A stretch of 7,710 bases of DNA from an uncultured Clostridia bacterium (GCA_947304495.1 CAMZBG010000039.1:1-7710); one strand, 5' to 3'. Positions 1 through 6,748 are shown, counted from the first letter of the stretch. Numbers and translations: made by a program. Notes: generated by a model not told the origin, from the sequence alone.

Positions 1-1
1 T

Positions 2-694
2 AATAATAGTAATAATCAAACGCAAAATAATAGTGAGAATCAAACGCAAAATAATAGTAGTGAATCTGATTCTTCAGCACCTGTTGTTAATCAGGATGGA
101 TCATTTACAACATCTAAAGGTTTTCATGGTGAAACTAGAAATGGTATTACATATATTGATGGTGTTTTAATAGCTAATAAGACTTATGCGTTGCCTAAAT
201 CCTATGCTCCTGGAGGATTAACAGGTGAAACTAGAGCTGCTGCTGATAAATTGACTGCTGGAGCAAGGGATGCTGGTTATAGTATTAAAGTACAAAGCGG
301 TTTTAGATCTTATGATACTCAACAAAATATTTATAATAGGTATGTTAGAGAACGAGGGAAAGCATCTGCTGATACTTTTTCAGCAAGACCAGGGCATTCC
401 GAACATCAAACAGGCTTAGCTTTTGATGTTTGTGAGAGTAGTGGAAAATATAAAAATGCTTGTATTAATAGTAATTTCGATAGTACCGAAGAGGCTAAGT
501 GGTTATCAGAAAATGCATATAAATATGGATTTATATTAAGATATCCTAATGGTAAAACAAATGAAACAGGTTACAAATATGAATCATGGCATTTTAGATA
601 TGTAGGTGTTGACTTGGCTACTAAGTTATACAATGATGGTAATTGGATAACGTTAGAAAACTATTTTGGAATAACTAGTCAATATAATTATTAA
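2..694 (+). CDS. VanY-like D-alanyl-D-alanine carboxypeptidase, M15B family (5' end outside window)
   Basis: Zinc peptidase of the LAS group that trims the stem peptide of peptidoglycan, expected outside the membrane. The frame is open from base 2, so the start codon, and any signal peptide or lipobox, lie upstream; the in-frame TTG at 191 is internal and not a credible start. The visible part begins with an Asn/Gln/Ser/Thr linker (bases 2-80), then the family segment NGITYIDG and the catalytic domain. Seen directly: SGFRSYDTQ, the zinc motif SEHQTGLAFD (His codon at 404, Asp codon at 425) and ESWHFRY (catalytic Glu codon at 581, third zinc ligand His codon at 590). All expected active-site residues are present, so the enzyme should be active. 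Whether it is D,D- or L,D-specific cannot be told. The TAA stop overlaps the left arm of a terminator, so the gene ends its transcription unit. The family call is firm; the exact substrate is inference. Confidence 0.93.
   Translation, partial: NNSNNQTQNNSENQTQNNSSESDSSAPVVNQDGSFTTSKGFHGETRNGITYIDGVLIANKTYALPKSYAPGGLTGETRAAADKLTAGARDAGYSIKVQSGFRSYDTQQNIYNRYVRERGKASADTFSARPGHSEHQTGLAFDVCESSGKYKNACINSNFDSTEEAKWLSENAYKYGFILRYPNGKTNETGYKYESWHFRYVGVDLATKLYNDGNWITLENYFGITSQYNY
8..55 (+). repeat. 24-bp tandem repeat, two copies, in the peptidase linker
   Basis: Bases 8-31 and 32-55 are two head-to-tail copies of a 24-bp unit that differ only at two adjacent bases and are followed by a partial third start (AGT). 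They share the identical core AATCAAACGCAAAATAAT. In frame they encode S-N/E-N-Q-T-Q-N-N, a flexible hydrophilic spacer between the unseen membrane/secretion end and the catalytic domain. The repeat touches the window edge, so more copies may lie upstream. Confidence 0.85.
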
Positions 695-714
695 GAGAAG
701 TAATTCTCTTTTTT
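693..714 (+). terminator. Rho-independent terminator of the carboxypeptidase gene
   Basis: A perfect 7-bp stem (AAGAGAA at 693-699, TTCTCTT at 704-710) with a GTAA loop, followed by four more T residues. The left arm starts inside the TAA stop codon. The stem is short and AT-rich, so it is modest in strength. Confidence 0.7.
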
Positions 715-719
715 ATTGC

Positions 720-754
720 AAAATAAAAGATAAAATAATAACTTATTTTATCTT
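720..754 (-). terminator. Terminator of the P-type ATPase gene
   Basis: A perfect 12-bp stem (727-738 with 743-754) around a 4-base loop. Read on the minus strand it is followed by a T-rich run (TTATTTTG). The arm at 743-754 includes the ATPase stop codon (743-745). Being nearly symmetrical, it may also back up the plus-strand terminator just before it. Confidence 0.65.
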
Positions 755-3109
755 GTTTATATCTGATTCTACTTTAATAGTTTCATCGAAATGATGGAAT
801 ATTTTTGTGATAATAAAGTTTATTACTTTATATACACAGAACGAGTCTATTGCTAGAACGAAGATGATTAAGAATATAGTAGAGTTTATAGGTAATATTT
901 CGAAGAAACCCGGAACAAATAATGCACAACTTATAAAACCTATTAACATTGTGAAGAATAAAGATCCTCTTAACCAAGTAAATGGTGTACATATTTTATA
1001 TAAGTATAATAAACCGGTGATAGTTGTCATATATATACTTATTGTACTTTGTATATTATATGGGAGATCAAATTCAGCTGAAAAAGCTGAGACTAAGGCG
1101 ACGTTAAATATAACTGTGAGAGCTGTAGGTAAAGCTTTAGCTAATATTTTTAACAAAAAATTCCCTTTAACTAAATCATTGTTTGGCTCTAGAGCGAGTA
1201 TGAAGGAAGGAGCTCCAATTGTAAATGTTGTAATAAATGTTAGATTGATTGGCTTAAACCAATATTTTTGAGCGAGAACAATGCTTAGTATTATTAATAG
1301 TATAGTATATAAGGTTTTAACTAATAATAAGGATGCACTTCTTTCGACGTTATTAATGGTTTGTCGTCCTTCTGCAACTACGTGAGGGATGGAGCTGAAA
1401 TCATCATTTAATAATATCAATTGTGCTACGTTACGAGCGGCATCTGTTCCGCTTTTAATTGATATTGCGCAATCTGATTCTTTAAGCGCTAATACGTCGT
1501 TTACGCCATCTCCTGTCATGGCGACGGTATGTCCTTTGCTTTTTAAATACATGATAATCCATTTTTTTTGAACTGGGCTAACTCTTCCGAATATTTGATA
1601 CTTATCTACAACGGATTCAATTTCTTCTTTTTTAAGACCATCTATGTTTATTCCTGTAGCGTCTTCTAGTCCCACTTTATGTGCTATTGAAGTGACTGTT
1701 TTAGCGTTATCTCCTGAAATAATTTTTACATCAACATTAAACTTTTTAAAATACTCTAGTGTTTCTTTTGCTGATGCTCTAATTACGTCTTCAATGAGGG
1801 CATATCCTATTAATTCAATATTGTTTAAATCATCAGATAGTTTTCCGGCTTTTTTTCCGATTGCTACAACACGGTAAGCGCTTAGGTATTCATCTGTTTC
1901 TTCTTTCGCTTCTTCTCCTCCTATTTTTTCTGGTGCTCCAAGATATAGTGTATACTCATCTAATTCTATCGCAGAATATTTTCTTTCAGAAGAGAAGGGA
2001 ATATAATTAATTGGTTTTAAATCACTAGTTCCGAAGTAATCTTTTAGGGCGATCATTGTGGGATTGGTATCGCCACTATATGTTGCATATTCTTCAAAAT
2101 ATTCACATACAATATCTTTGCTATAAAAAGCTCTTCCTATTATATCTTTAACTTCCATTCTTCCTTCTGTTATAGTTCCTGTTTTATCTAGACAGATGGT
2201 ATCTATTCTAGCTAGTGATTCTATAGCGTATAATTGTTGAACTAATACTTTAACTTGATATAGTTTTATTACGCCGACTGCCATTACTGAGGAGGTTAAT
2301 AAAATAAGCCCTTCTGGTATCATACCGATTAAGGCAGCCACTGTTGATACTATGCTATCTGCTATACTATCAGTAATTCGCCATTGGTTGAAAAACATTA
2401 TTATCCCGATGGGGATTATTAAAATTGATAGTACTTTTAGTACTTTGGTGAAAGAGTTCATTATTACCGAATTTACAGGCTTATCATATTTGGCTTCTTT
2501 AGTTATTTTTGATGCGTAGTTTTCGCTTCCTATATGTATAACTTTGGCGGTAGCGTTACCTGAAACTATGAAAGAACCAGATAATACAGTGTCACCAATA
2601 CTTTTTTTTATGGCGTCGGGTTCGCCGGTAAGTAAGGACTCGTTTACTTCTGCTTCTCCATCAACAATGATTGAATCTATTGTTACTTGATGACCGGTTG
2701 ATAGTTTTATTATATCGTCCATTACTATTTGATCATTAGCTATTTTTTTTGTTTCCCCATCTCTTATTACTTCTACTTTGGCTTCAGATATAACAGACAG
2801 ATTATCAGTTATTTTTTTGGATATTAGTTCTTCTATAATGCTAATTATAGAGTTTGTTATTATTACACCCATAAATAGACAGTTTTTTAAGGCATTAAGT
2901 ATATTACCATTTAATATCCCTGCGCCAAATACTGCTAAGCCAAGGGCTAGATTTAAAAAATTGAAGTAATTAAATATGTTGTCGGTTATTATTTTTTTAA
3001 CAGTTTTTGTTTTGGGCATATCATCATAGTTTACAAGATTTTTTGAGATTCTTTCTTGCACTTGTTCAGATGATAATCCTTTTTTTATATCTATTTCTTG
3101 CATAATCAT
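743..3109 (-). CDS. CtpE-like cation-transporting P-type ATPase
   Basis: Membrane pump that couples ATP hydrolysis through a phospho-aspartate to cation movement. The 788-residue chain is complete. In order: two N-terminal membrane helices (about 46-93), actuator domain with LLTGEPD (about 160-166), helices 3-4 with the ion-site motif GMIPEGL (about 262-268), phosphorylation motif DKTGT (Asp near 308), nucleotide domain with FSSERKYSA and LGAPE (about 372-394), ISGDNA (about 465-470), hinge TGDGVND (532-538), then about six more helices to the basic C-terminus. The stretch after PEGL (LLTSSVMAVGV, then VQQLYAIESLARIDTICLDK) and the ISGDNA variant match my recollection of mycobacterial CtpE, which is linked to calcium uptake; Ca2+ as substrate is inference. 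It lacks an N-terminal heavy-metal CxxC domain, so a Cu/Cd pump is unlikely. Start: GTG 3112, ATG 3109 and ATG 3103 are all in frame and none has a ribosome site; ATG 3109 is chosen because the predicted transcript begins about 3113. Confidence 0.9.
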   Translation of the reverse strand: MIMQEIDIKKGLSSEQVQERISKNLVNYDDMPKTKTVKKIITDNIFNYFNFLNLALGLAVFGAGILNGNILNALKNCLFMGVIITNSIISIIEELISKKITDNLSVISEAKVEVIRDGETKKIANDQIVMDDIIKLSTGHQVTIDSIIVDGEAEVNESLLTGEPDAIKKSIGDTVLSGSFIVSGNATAKVIHIGSENYASKITKEAKYDKPVNSVIMNSFTKVLKVLSILIIPIGIIMFFNQWRITDSIADSIVSTVAALIGMIPEGLILLTSSVMAVGVIKLYQVKVLVQQLYAIESLARIDTICLDKTGTITEGRMEVKDIIGRAFYSKDIVCEYFEEYATYSGDTNPTMIALKDYFGTSDLKPINYIPFSSERKYSAIELDEYTLYLGAPEKIGGEEAKEETDEYLSAYRVVAIGKKAGKLSDDLNNIELIGYALIEDVIRASAKETLEYFKKFNVDVKIISGDNAKTVTSIAHKVGLEDATGINIDGLKKEEIESVVDKYQIFGRVSPVQKKWIIMYLKSKGHTVAMTGDGVNDVLALKESDCAISIKSGTDAARNVAQLILLNDDFSSIPHVVAEGRQTINNVERSASLLLVKTLYTILLIILSIVLAQKYWFKPINLTFITTFTIGAPSFILALEPNNDLVKGNFLLKILAKALPTALTVIFNVALVSAFSAEFDLPYNIQSTISIYMTTITGLLYLYKICTPFTWLRGSLFFTMLIGFISCALFVPGFFEILPINSTIFLIIFVLAIDSFCVYKVINFIITKIFHHFDETIKVESDINKIK

Positions 3110-3119
3110 CACTATTATT

Positions 3120-3147
3120 ATTATATCTTAAATATTTTTTTTTCCAA
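3120..3147 (-). promoter_or_regulatory. Candidate promoter of the P-type ATPase gene
   Basis: Read on the minus strand: TTGGAA (3147-3142, four of six bases of the -35 consensus), a 16-bp A-rich spacer, then a perfect TATAAT (3125-3120). The expected transcription start, about seven bases on, is near 3113, which is level with the GTG/ATG start codons at 3112/3109. The message would therefore have essentially no leader. Confidence 0.55.
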
Positions 3148-3156
3148 CCTTTAATC

Positions 3157-3182
3157 AAAAAAAATAGTATTAAATACTATTC
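3157..3182 (-). terminator. Terminator of the symporter gene
   Basis: On the minus strand, AATAGTAT (3181-3174) pairs with ATACTATT (3170-3163) across a 3-base loop and runs straight into a T tract (3164-3157). It starts a few bases after the symporter stop codon (3185-3187) and separates the symporter from the ATPase promoter that follows. Confidence 0.7.
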
Positions 3183-3184
3183 TT

Positions 3185-4423
3185 TTATTTGAGCCAGTTT
3201 TTACCTTCTACTATCCTTGTAACTAGCATTGAAGATGCTGAATCTCCGGTAACATTTAATAGTGTTGCTGCAGGGTCAATTATAGTTGCTATTATTGTAA
3301 GTATCGGTAGTGATGCTAGTGGGAATCCCATTAGCGATATTATCATCATCTCTGATATGGTTCCCCCTCCGACTGGGACAGCCGTTATTAGTAGGTTTGC
3401 AATTAAAGCAACTCCGATTACTTTAAACATTGCTCCGGGAGTATAAACGTTAATACCAAATAGATAAACTAGAAACATTATTTTGAATACGGAGCCAATT
3501 ACGGAACCGTCTTTGTGAAAACTAGTTCCTAAAGGAATAACTGTTTCAGCAATGTCGTTAGGCACTCCTATTCCTTTGGCACTTTTTAAATTGGCTGGTA
3601 TTGAAGCGGCAGACGAACAGGTAGATATGGAGGTGGCAGTGGCTGGTAATATGTTTTGCCAGAAAGCTTTAACCCCTTTGCTGCCGGCAGCAATATATGA
3701 ATAAAGCGTATAGAAAATGAAATAGAATAAGATTGCTCCGACTGTATAAATGATAAATGTTTTAAGATAGCCAATGGCTATTTCTCCTCCAAATGTACCA
3801 ATTAAGGCTGCAAAGTAGCATCCAAGTCCGATTGGTGCATATAAGAAGATGATATCTACAAGTTTTAATACTACTGTGTTTGCGGAGTCTAGGACTGACA
3901 ATAGTTTTTCTCCTTCTTTCTCACTTTTATTAATTGCAATACCTGTTAGGATTGATATGACCACTAGTGCCACTATACTGTTTTTAGATAAGATGTCTTT
4001 AAAGTCACTAACACTTATTGCTTGTACTGTACGAGATAAAATGCTGATTTCTTCTTTACTATTTTCAATGTTATCATTTAGGGCAGATATTATTGCTGTA
4101 CTATCTTTAAGATTTACAAGTTTTATTGAATAAGTTATTGCTAATCCTATTAAACAAGCAATTAATGATGTGACAATAAATATTCCGAACGTTGATAACA
4201 TGACTTTTCCTAATCTTTTTGGTTGTTTTATTTTGGCTATAGATGTTGTTATAGTTAAAAAGATTAGAGGTACAATAACAACGAATAAAAGATTCATGAA
4301 CAAGTCTCCAAATGGACTTAGTACTTTGGCTTTCTCTCCCATTATTATTCCTATGATTGCTCCTATAATTAGTGATAGAATTAAAGCTATTGTTTGCTTA
4401 TAATTCTTCCAGATTTTTTTCAT
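3185..4423 (-). CDS. Dicarboxylate/amino acid:cation symporter (DAACS, SLC1/GltPh family)
   Basis: Secondary transporter of the inner membrane that imports an anionic or neutral amino acid or dicarboxylate with Na+ or H+. The 412-residue length is normal. Family landmarks: N-terminal helices with NLLFVVIVPLIFLTI (44-58), the serine-rich hairpin 1 tip TCSSAASIP (268-276), the helix 7 motif PLGTSFHKDGS (297-307), the glycine-rich hairpin 2 AVPVGGGTIS (348-357) and the helix 8 motif DPAATLLNVTGD (383-394). Two positions depart from the classical glutamate/aspartate carriers: the side-chain-binding Arg (GltPh R397) aligns with Ala386, and the Na+-site NMDGT is HKDGS. Asp383, Asn390 and Asp394 are kept. 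The family is sure; the substrate is not glutamate with any confidence. The start is set by a textbook TTAGGAGGA ribosome site (4431-4436 core, 7 bases before ATG). Own promoter and own terminator make it monocistronic. Confidence 0.92.
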   Translation of the reverse strand: MKKIWKNYKQTIALILSLIIGAIIGIIMGEKAKVLSPFGDLFMNLLFVVIVPLIFLTITTSIAKIKQPKRLGKVMLSTFGIFIVTSLIACLIGLAITYSIKLVNLKDSTAIISALNDNIENSKEEISILSRTVQAISVSDFKDILSKNSIVALVVISILTGIAINKSEKEGEKLLSVLDSANTVVLKLVDIIFLYAPIGLGCYFAALIGTFGGEIAIGYLKTFIIYTVGAILFYFIFYTLYSYIAAGSKGVKAFWQNILPATATSISTCSSAASIPANLKSAKGIGVPNDIAETVIPLGTSFHKDGSVIGSVFKIMFLVYLFGINVYTPGAMFKVIGVALIANLLITAVPVGGGTISEMMIISLMGFPLASLPILTIIATIIDPAATLLNVTGDSASSMLVTRIVEGKNWLK

Positions 4424-4445
4424 AATAATTCCTCCTAATAACTAA

Positions 4446-4474
4446 ATTTTATTGCATATAGAATTTGTTGTATA
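4446..4474 (-). promoter_or_regulatory. Candidate promoter of the symporter gene
   Basis: On the minus strand: TATACA (4474-4469, four of six), 17-bp spacer, TAAAAT (4451-4446, five of six). The start of transcription would be near 4439, just ahead of the AGGAGG ribosome site. In such AT-rich DNA chance matches are common, so this is tentative. Confidence 0.35.
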
Positions 4475-4482
4475 CTTATTTT

Positions 4483-4520
4483 AATCCACAATATATAATA
4501 TATTTTTTAAAAAATCCACA
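4483..4520 (+). repeat. Direct repeat AATCCACA, two copies 30 bp apart, in divergent promoter region
   Basis: AATCCACA occurs at 4483-4490 and 4513-4520, exactly 30 bp apart (about three helical turns), in the same orientation. The bases between are nearly all A/T and include the palindrome ATATATAATATAT (4491-4503). With the preceding base the first copy reads TAATCCACA, one mismatch from the DnaA-box consensus TTATCCACA; the second reads AAATCCACA, two mismatches. One copy lies just upstream of the leftward -35 candidate and the other in the spacer of the rightward promoter, so a shared operator is plausible. Confidence 0.5.
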
Positions 4521-4524
4521 GATA

Positions 4525-4533
4525 TGATATAAT
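4525..4533 (+). promoter_or_regulatory. Extended -10 promoter of the Sel1/RNHCP operon
   Basis: TGATATAAT is a perfect TATAAT (4528-4533) preceded by the TGn extension. No good -35 is found at 16-18 bp (the region is TTTTAA-like), which is usual for extended -10 promoters. The transcription start is expected near 4540, only about nine bases before the ATG at 4549, with GGTG (4540-4543) as a weak ribosome site at the very 5' end. Confidence 0.5.
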
Positions 4534-4548
4534 TGTGTTGGTGATTAG

Positions 4549-6090
4549 ATGAAAAAAGTGTTTATTAAAATGAATAATAGTGATGCTCATCTTAGTTTAG
4601 GTAATATATTTCGTATAATAAAGGAGTTGTCTAAAAACAAATCATCTGCGTTACAAACAGAAATCTTTTGTGCTTTATTTGGTGTGAGTGATATTAATGA
4701 TACTACAGTTAATAACTATTGCGTAGGATGCCGAAAAATTGGTAATGATTATAAACAGATTTATTTGAATTTTCAAAAAAGGTATTTAATTGATAATAGT
4801 ATTTTTGTGGATATTGTTATTTCGATACTTAGTATAATAGATGGTAGACTGTATTTAGTTGATAAAGATAAAATGGATTTTATTAATAATAATAGGAGTA
4901 TGTTAGATTTATGTAAGAAATTATTTAATATCACGAAAAATGACAAGTCTGTTACTGCTGATGTTTTAGATAAAATTAATCGATTATATAAGAATGGTGA
5001 TTATTATTCACAATTTGTCGAATCTTTATTTTTTGCAATATTAAGTAAGAAACAACCACTTTATGAAATGGATGTGAAAAAAGAGGTTATTGAGAATTTG
5101 TTAAATGATACTTATATTAGTTCGAAAAGTTTAGAAGAGTATTTAGCTATTAAGCTTAAAGAGAGTATAAATTATGATTATTCTTTAAGAAGGATGGCTT
5201 TAGAGGGAAATGCTTATGCTGCTTTTGAAATTGCTACAAATGAATATAATGGTTATGTTAAAGGTTTTCCAAGGTATGAGGAAGCATATAAATACTTGGA
5301 AATAGCGGTTTCTTATAATCATGCTGGTGCTTTGTATATGGTTGGGAATATGTATTATAGAGGGTATATTGGCAATAAGACTAAGGAAGATTATAGGAAA
5401 GGGTTTGATTATTTAGAAAAAGCCAGAGATTTGGGAAATATTGCTGCATTGAATGTTCTTGGCTTATATTATTTAGATGGTGTTTATCCTGCTCGTAAGA
5501 ATGAAAAAAAGGCTTTAGATTTTTTTTCTAAAGCAGCAGATAATAATTATGCCTTTTCTCTTAACAATCTTGGTAAGTATTATGAAACTACTAATAAAGA
5601 ATTGGCTTTTGATTATTATTTAAAAAGTGCATCTTTAGGCGAGAGTTGGGCTTGTAATAAAGTGGGGGAGTGTTATAGAATTGGGTATTTAGTTGAGAAA
5701 GATGAAAAAAAATCTTTTTATTATTATCAAGAAGGACTTAAAGCTAATTATAGAACCATGTGTTATTATAATTATTATAATTTGGCAAATTATTATATAA
5801 GTGGAAGAGTAGATTTGGGTATAATTAGGGATGTAGATAAAGCTATAAAATATTATAAAATTGCTAGTGATTATGATATTATAGAAGCTAGCATAAAATT
5901 GTTGTATTATTATGTTGATAAATATTTACTTAAAAGAAATGATTATTTAAAAGAGATTATTGCCTATTATAAGAATAGGATTGAGAATCATAAAAAATAT
6001 AATATGGAGATAAAGAAGAATATTGAGGACATGGTAAAGAAAATATACGATACAAAAGAGATATCGATAGATTTTATTTTTAATAGTTAG
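4549..6090 (+). CDS. Sel1-like repeat protein with uncharacterised N-terminal domain
   Basis: Soluble protein of 513 residues, Tyr- and Lys-rich, with no signal peptide or membrane helix, so probably cytoplasmic. Residues about 215-445 hold roughly six Sel1-like repeats, the alpha/alpha solenoid units used for protein-protein contact; clear units include AALNVLGLYYLDG (299-311) with KALDFFSKAADN (321-332), SLNNLGKYYE (337-346) with AFDYYLKSASLG (353-364), and ACNKVGECYRIGY (368-380). The first 200 residues are helical and lack repeats; FGVSDINDTTVNNYCVGCRKIG (split: FGVS at 44-47, TTVNNY at 52-57, G60, RKIG at 62-65) resembles the spacing of an XRE-type helix-turn-helix (LGVS-x-TV-x-NY-x-G-x-R), which is only a suggestion. 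It leads an operon: the next gene starts 11 bases after its TAG. Role unknown; scaffold or regulator is the natural reading. The start is supported by GGTG and the close promoter. Confidence 0.85.
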   Translation: MKKVFIKMNNSDAHLSLGNIFRIIKELSKNKSSALQTEIFCALFGVSDINDTTVNNYCVGCRKIGNDYKQIYLNFQKRYLIDNSIFVDIVISILSIIDGRLYLVDKDKMDFINNNRSMLDLCKKLFNITKNDKSVTADVLDKINRLYKNGDYYSQFVESLFFAILSKKQPLYEMDVKKEVIENLLNDTYISSKSLEEYLAIKLKESINYDYSLRRMALEGNAYAAFEIATNEYNGYVKGFPRYEEAYKYLEIAVSYNHAGALYMVGNMYYRGYIGNKTKEDYRKGFDYLEKARDLGNIAALNVLGLYYLDGVYPARKNEKKALDFFSKAADNNYAFSLNNLGKYYETTNKELAFDYYLKSASLGESWACNKVGECYRIGYLVEKDEKKSFYYYQEGLKANYRTMCYYNYYNLANYYISGRVDLGIIRDVDKAIKYYKIASDYDIIEASIKLLYYYVDKYLLKRNDYLKEIIAYYKNRIENHKKYNMEIKKNIEDMVKKIYDTKEISIDFIFNS

Positions 6091-6101
6091 AAGGTGAATA
6101 G

Positions 6102-6428
6102 ATGGATGTTGCTAAATTTACTATGATGGATGAGGCTTTTAGGTGTTTTGTATGCGGCAAGAATGTTAGTCCTTTAGGGTATAGCGCTAGAGATCATTGC
6201 CCTTATTGCTTGTGTTCTATACATGTGGATAATAATCCGGGGGATAGAATGTGTGAGTGCAAAGGTATATTAAAACCGATAGGTATTGAAAAATGGAAAA
6301 AGGATAAATATAAAATAAATTATAGATGTGAAAAATGTGGGATGAAAAAAAGAAATGTGGCAGCTATAGATGATGATATGGATAAAATAATAGAAATAAT
6401 GAGTCATCCTGATATTGAGGGAAATTAA
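6102..6428 (+). CDS. RNHCP domain zinc-ribbon protein
   Basis: Small cytoplasmic protein of 108 residues with paired cysteines typical of the RNHCP family, whose function is not established. Seen: FRCFVCGKNV (Cys15, Cys18), the name-giving motif as RDHCPYCLCSIHVD (30-43), PGDRMCECKG with Cys51 and Cys53, PI at 59-60, YRCEKCG (Cys76, Cys79) and the closing KKRNVAAIDDD (82-92). The family motif is R-N-H-C-P; here Asn is Asp31. The cysteine/histidine set can bind at least two zinc ions, which is inference. An AAGGTG ribosome site (6091-6096) sits six bases before the ATG. It lies 11 bases after the Sel1 gene and overlaps the next gene by one base, so the three are co-transcribed and the last two are probably translationally coupled. 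Confidence 0.88.
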   Translation: MDVAKFTMMDEAFRCFVCGKNVSPLGYSARDHCPYCLCSIHVDNNPGDRMCECKGILKPIGIEKWKKDKYKINYRCEKCGMKKRNVAAIDDDMDKIIEIMSHPDIEGN

Positions 6429-6748
6429 TGAAAAGGCCTAAAAAATGTAATAATATTAAAATTGGAGAAATTGATAAAAAAGTTAGAAGAGCATTTGGGA
6501 AATTTTATATTTTTTCTGGAGCTTTGATATTGTTTCTATTAGTCTTTCCTTTTATTATGGAACGAGTAAAGAAATGGTTTGATATTATTCTTCTGATATT
6601 TTTTTTAATCTTTTATACATATATGATAAGGGATTTATATAAGAATAAAGAAAATTATTGGACTACTTTAACAAGTATTTTTATATTCTTGTTTATAATA
6701 ATTATGACTTTGGATGTAATAAAGCTTGTGTTTTTCTTGATAAAATGA
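6428..6748 (+). CDS. Small membrane protein, three predicted helices, unknown function
   Basis: Protein of 106 residues with a basic N-terminal tail (MKRPKKCNN, more Lys/Arg to residue 25) and three hydrophobic stretches at about 25-44, 50-67 and 80-104, so a three-helix integral membrane protein with an uncertain C-terminal side. The loops carry MERVKKW (44-50) and RDLYKNKENYW (68-78). No family recognised. It starts on the last base of the RNHCP stop (TAATG overlap) with a GAGGG ribosome site about eight bases upstream, which points to coupled translation. Its TGA stop at 6746-6748 lies inside the next promoter; no terminator separates it from the following small gene, so read-through is possible. 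Confidence 0.75.
   Translation: MKRPKKCNNIKIGEIDKKVRRAFGKFYIFSGALILFLLVFPFIMERVKKWFDIILLIFFLIFYTYMIRDLYKNKENYWTTLTSIFIFLFIIIMTLDVIKLVFFLIK

Noticed and set aside
191..694. TTG at 191 as the start of the carboxypeptidase
   Set aside because: The frame is open from base 2 and encodes conserved family sequence (NGITYIDG) before the TTG; there is no ribosome site there.
807..1271. 154-residue open frame on the plus strand
   Set aside because: It lies wholly inside the ATPase gene on the opposite strand, has no ribosome site and no recognisable motif; it is the mirror of the helix-rich C-terminal region.
3586..3774. 62-residue open frame on the minus strand
   Set aside because: It overlaps the symporter in another frame, across its conserved hairpin 1 region; the composition is that of a shadow frame.
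4483..4520. Replication origin
   Set aside because: Only two imperfect DnaA-box-like sites and no dnaA, dnaN, rpmH or parAB nearby; a regulatory site or chance is more likely.
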